This document shows positions 14,118 through 17,713 of a stretch of 17,713 bases of DNA, piece by piece. Positions within the stretch are counted from its first letter, which is position 1, and each line of letters begins with the position of its first letter. The notes under the pieces were generated by a model. It saw only the letters and a list, made by a program, of their open reading frames with translations, was not told where the DNA came from and ran no database searches. Origin of the DNA: an uncultured Caldilinea sp. (lineage in GTDB: Bacteria > Chloroflexota > Anaerolineae > Caldilineales > Caldilineaceae); contig CALFWA010000093.1 in the NCBI GenBank assembly GCA_937928035.1, forward strand, positions 1 to 17,713. The letters run 5' to 3'. A program made the translations under genes and the position numbers.

Positions 14118-15320
14118 ATGAATAAAAAGCGACTGACTGCAGCTGCGTATGGTCATTTTTCGATTGATATTTTGAATTCGTCTGTGGCAATTATCTTAAC
14201 CCTGGCCGCTGCTCATTTCAATCTGAGCATCGCCCAGATTGGCTTCGGCGCCATGATGTATCAAATGTTCGCCGCCATGAGCCAACCTCTCTTCGGTGGT
14301 CTGACCGACAAGCTCAACGGGCGCTGGATCGGCGCTGTTGGCGTGTTGTGGACGGCGGTGTTTTTTGCTGCGGCGGCCTTCATGCCGACGTATCCGCTCT
14401 TTATCACGCTGCTGATGATCGGCGGGTTGGGGAGCGGCGCCTTTCACGCGGCGGGCATGGTGAACGCCTCGGCGGCTGGCGGCGCCAGGGCGGCGACGGC
14501 GACCTCCTACTTTTTTCTCGGTGGACAAACCGGCCTGGCGTTAGGGCCCATCCTGGCCGGCGTCGTGATCGGCAGCCTGGGATTGGCGGGGATGCCGCTG
14601 ATGGCGCTGGTGGCGGTCCCGGCTATCGTGTTAATGTTCATGCACATGAACGACGCGTTGCCCGCTGCGCCGAAATCTCCCGGCGTCGAAAAACAGAGCG
14701 GCGACGCCCGTCGCAATCATGCGGCTGCAGCCTGGTTGGTGACGGTGTTTGTGTTGTTCATCCTTCTGCGTTCCGGCACCGCTCAAGGCTACGCCACGCT
14801 TCTGCCCAAATACTACGAATCCGTTGGGTTCAGCCCGGCGCAGTTTGGCCTGATGTTAGGCCTTTTTAACTTCGCCGGCGCTTTGGGAACCCTCATCGGC
14901 GGCCACCTCGGCGACCGCTTCAACCGCCGCACGATTATGATTGTCGCCTCCATTCTCAGCGTGCCCTTCGCCTATACTATGTTGCATTTCGACGGCGTAG
15001 GATACATGATCGTCGCCGCGTTGGCCGGCGTGTTGCTGAGCATGCCGCATAGCCTGCTGATGGTGATGAGTCAGGAGATGGCGCCCAGTCGCCGCGGCCT
15101 GGCCGGGGGGCTGGTGCTCGGCTTCATTTTCGCCAGCGGCTCGTTTATGGCCTGGCTGGAGGCGATCCTCGCCGAGCAGGTCGGTCTGCTGTGGGTGCTC
15201 TCGGTCGTCGCCTTCTTGCCTTTCTTCGCCGGGCTGATCGCCTTTGCCTTCCCCTCGGATCGCAAAGTGCACCCGTCGGCGACCCAGACACCTACGCCGA
15301 CGGCCGCAGCCGGGGACTGA
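14118..15320 (+). CDS. MFS transporter, fosmidomycin-resistance (Fsr)-like
   Basis: An inner-membrane permease of the major facilitator superfamily, probably a proton-driven exporter. The 400 residues hold about 12 hydrophobic segments split by a charged central loop (about 180-203, with KSPGVEKQSGDARRN). The MFS loop motif between helices 2 and 3 is GGLTDKLNGRW (60-70), repeated in the second half as GGHLGDRFNRRT (263-274). The start AAAYGHFSIDILNSSVAIIL and the segment GGLGSGAFHAAGMV (102-115) resemble Fsr-type proteins (YGH-x2-D start, FHP/FHA-x-G motif). The substrate cannot be predicted; fosmidomycin resistance is only the name of the family. GGAGAG lies about ten bases before ATG 14118. 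The Thr/Pro/Ala-rich C-terminus is cytoplasmic. sufR follows after 188 bp with its own promoter, so no functional link to suf is implied. Confidence 0.88.
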   Translation: MNKKRLTAAAYGHFSIDILNSSVAIILTLAAAHFNLSIAQIGFGAMMYQMFAAMSQPLFGGLTDKLNGRWIGAVGVLWTAVFFAAAAFMPTYPLFITLLMIGGLGSGAFHAAGMVNASAAGGARAATATSYFFLGGQTGLALGPILAGVVIGSLGLAGMPLMALVAVPAIVLMFMHMNDALPAAPKSPGVEKQSGDARRNHAAAAWLVTVFVLFILLRSGTAQGYATLLPKYYESVGFSPAQFGLMLGLFNFAGALGTLIGGHLGDRFNRRTIMIVASILSVPFAYTMLHFDGVGYMIVAALAGVLLSMPHSLLMVMSQEMAPSRRGLAGGLVLGFIFASGSFMAWLEAILAEQVGLLWVLSVVAFLPFFAGLIAFAFPSDRKVHPSATQTPTPTAAAGD

Positions 15321-15361
15321 ATCGATAGGATGCTGCGCAAGTGTCGGCCTCTCCCTCCTCA

Positions 15362-15414
<53 letters not shown>

Positions 15415-15443
15415 TTGAAAAAGGTAGAAATTGAAACGGAGCC

Positions 15444-15481
15444 GGCGACGAACCTGAATTGCCTTTTTGCCGGTTGTCGCC
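15444..15481 (+). other. Hairpin in the sufR leader
   Basis: GGCGAC-G-AACC (15444-15454) pairs with GGTTGTCGCC (15472-15481), ten pairs with one bulged G and a 17-nt loop. It ends 27 bases before the sufR start and could modulate translation or mRNA stability. Confidence 0.4.
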
Positions 15482-15508
15482 TTCTTATACATGTGAGAAA
15501 CAAGCAAC

Positions 15509-16210
15509 ATGACCTTGAGTGCGCTTAGCAGGCGGGATTCTCCGCTCTGGCGAATTATCGAACATCTTCAGCGCAACGGCTCGGCGACGATCAAAGAGCT
15601 GGAAGAGGTGCTTGGCATCACGACCACTGCAGTGCGTCAGCACTTGCACACCTTGCAGGCGGAAGGATACATTGAGCGGCGCATCGTCCATGCGGGCGTG
15701 GGGCGTCCGCATCACGCCTACTTTGCGACTGCGCGCGTGCAGGAATTGTTCGCCTGCCATTGCGATGATCTGGCGCTGACATTGCTCGAGGAAGTTTTCC
15801 ATCTGGAAGGGGAACAGCGCGCCATCGAGTTGTTGAACCGGGTGGGCGTGCGGCTGGCGCATAAATATGCGCCGTCTGTACGCTCCTCGCTGTTGCAGGA
15901 TCGCGTCGGCGAATTGGCCGCAGCGTTCAACAGCCAGGGCATCTTGGCGGACGCCGTCATCGACGAAGAAGGAACGATTGCGCTTCGCACCTACAACTGC
16001 CCTTTTCATGAGTTGGCGCAGGAGCATCGCGAGATCTGCGAGATGGATCGCGGGATGCTTGAAAAAGTGCTCGGCTCGGACGTCAGGTTGAGCCGGTGCA
16101 TGATGGAAGGGCATACCGGCTGCACCTTCACGGTTCGACACAAAGAGGCGGCGCCGAGCGCAACCGACGGCGCGCCCGTGGAAGGCGCAACGCTGCACGT
16201 TTCTGTGTGA
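15509..16210 (+). CDS. sufR: SufR-type Fe-S-sensing transcriptional repressor
   Basis: A DNA-binding regulator that senses Fe-S status through a bound cluster and controls the suf operon. The 233 residues start with a winged-helix domain (about 12-75). The recognition helix is around ITTTAVRQHLHTLQAEGYIERR (37-58) and the wing ends in GRPHHAYFAT (65-74), the family form of GRPxxxY. The C-terminal sensor part has cysteines C164 in YNCPFHELA, C177 in HREICEMD, C197 and C205 in GHTGCTF, in the arrangement used by SufR/ArsR-like Fe-S regulators. A further pair, C83 and C85, lies mid-protein. The start ATG 15509 has only a weak ribosome site (GAGAAAC). The gene is upstream of and collinear with sufC, 191 bp apart. 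In cyanobacteria sufR is divergent from sufBCDS. The role is strongly supported by this neighbourhood. Confidence 0.9.
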   Translation: MTLSALSRRDSPLWRIIEHLQRNGSATIKELEEVLGITTTAVRQHLHTLQAEGYIERRIVHAGVGRPHHAYFATARVQELFACHCDDLALTLLEEVFHLEGEQRAIELLNRVGVRLAHKYAPSVRSSLLQDRVGELAAAFNSQGILADAVIDEEGTIALRTYNCPFHELAQEHREICEMDRGMLEKVLGSDVRLSRCMMEGHTGCTFTVRHKEAAPSATDGAPVEGATLHVSV

Positions 16211-16335
16211 AACGCGCAGGACGAATGTTGGGGTTTATGACGAAATCGCATAGCATGAACCAGATTAGGTTTCAATTCAGGGAGATCGGCAGGATTGGAT
16301 GATTCAGCGCAGTCGACAGCCGATTTCAACCGTAC

Positions 16336-16362
16336 CTTATATTCTCGAGTAGCGTATCTAAG
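16336..16362. promoter_or_regulatory. Imperfect inverted repeat before sufC, candidate SufR operator
   Basis: CTTATATTC (16336-16344) and GTATCTAAG (16354-16362) are 9-bp arms matching at seven positions around a 9-bp spacer. They overlap TATATT (16338-16343), a -10-like hexamer without a good -35. The site lies 40-66 bp before the sufC start. The cyanobacterial SufR motif CAAC-N6-GTTG is not seen. Confidence 0.35.
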
Positions 16363-16401
16363 TAGTGCACAAAGGTTTTGGAAAAAGAGGAGTTAACAGC
16401 A

Positions 16402-17211
<810 letters not shown>

Positions 17212-17245
17212 GGTGACCTTCGCAGAGAGAGAAAGGACAACGACC

Positions 17246-17713
<468 letters not shown>

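Overview
The window is about 17.7 kb of GC-rich chromosomal DNA, densely coding, with clearly AT-richer promoter gaps. The gene set suggests a bacterium of the phylum Chloroflexota (Caldilinea/Anaerolineae-like). The pointers are a collinear sufR-sufC-sufB cluster, a polyphosphate glucokinase, a Tat-anchored Rieske protein with a long N-terminal tail, an oversized RecQ with TPR-like and double HRDC regions, and a small coiled-coil stress protein beside a ferritin-like protein. This assignment is inferred from gene content, as there is no rRNA to confirm it. I see no phage, transposase, integrase, tRNA, rRNA or CRISPR array.

Left part (1-5690, all minus strand): a RecQ-family helicase, then cysK (O-acetylserine sulfhydrylase), then a Rieske [2Fe-2S] protein that runs off the left edge. 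The Rieske gene has its own strong promoter (TTGACA-N17-TATAGT) and a leader of about 170 nt. A 414-bp divergent gap with two operator-like inverted repeats separates recQ from a rightward fabF.

Middle (6105-11335, plus strand): fabF (fatty-acid chain elongation), a 96-residue coiled-coil protein and a ferritin-like protein that look like a stress pair closed by a strong terminator, an 826-bp gene-free stretch with degenerate repeats, a secreted protein with a duplicated TQEQADLL motif, ppgK (glucose phosphorylation by polyphosphate), and a VOC-fold protein.

Right part: an NAD-dependent sugar epimerase and queG (last step of queuosine synthesis) read leftward. The 392-bp gap between the VOC gene and the epimerase carries a good plus-strand promoter and a strong hairpin about 270 nt downstream, so it may encode a small RNA. 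Divergent from queG is an Fsr-like MFS exporter. It is followed by sufR, an Fe-S-sensing repressor with its own TTGACA-N17-TATCGT promoter, then sufC and the start of sufB for Fe-S cluster assembly. Several products need or handle iron or Fe-S clusters (Rieske, QueG, ferritin-like, Suf machinery), and CysK makes the cysteine that supplies their sulfur. The genes lie in separate transcription units, however, so this is a loose theme and not a demonstrated system.

Most genes belong to known families. The parts most worth a second look are the RecQ architecture, the candidate small RNA, the regulatory inverted repeats (recQ/fabF, Rieske, sufR-sufC) and the secreted repeat protein.
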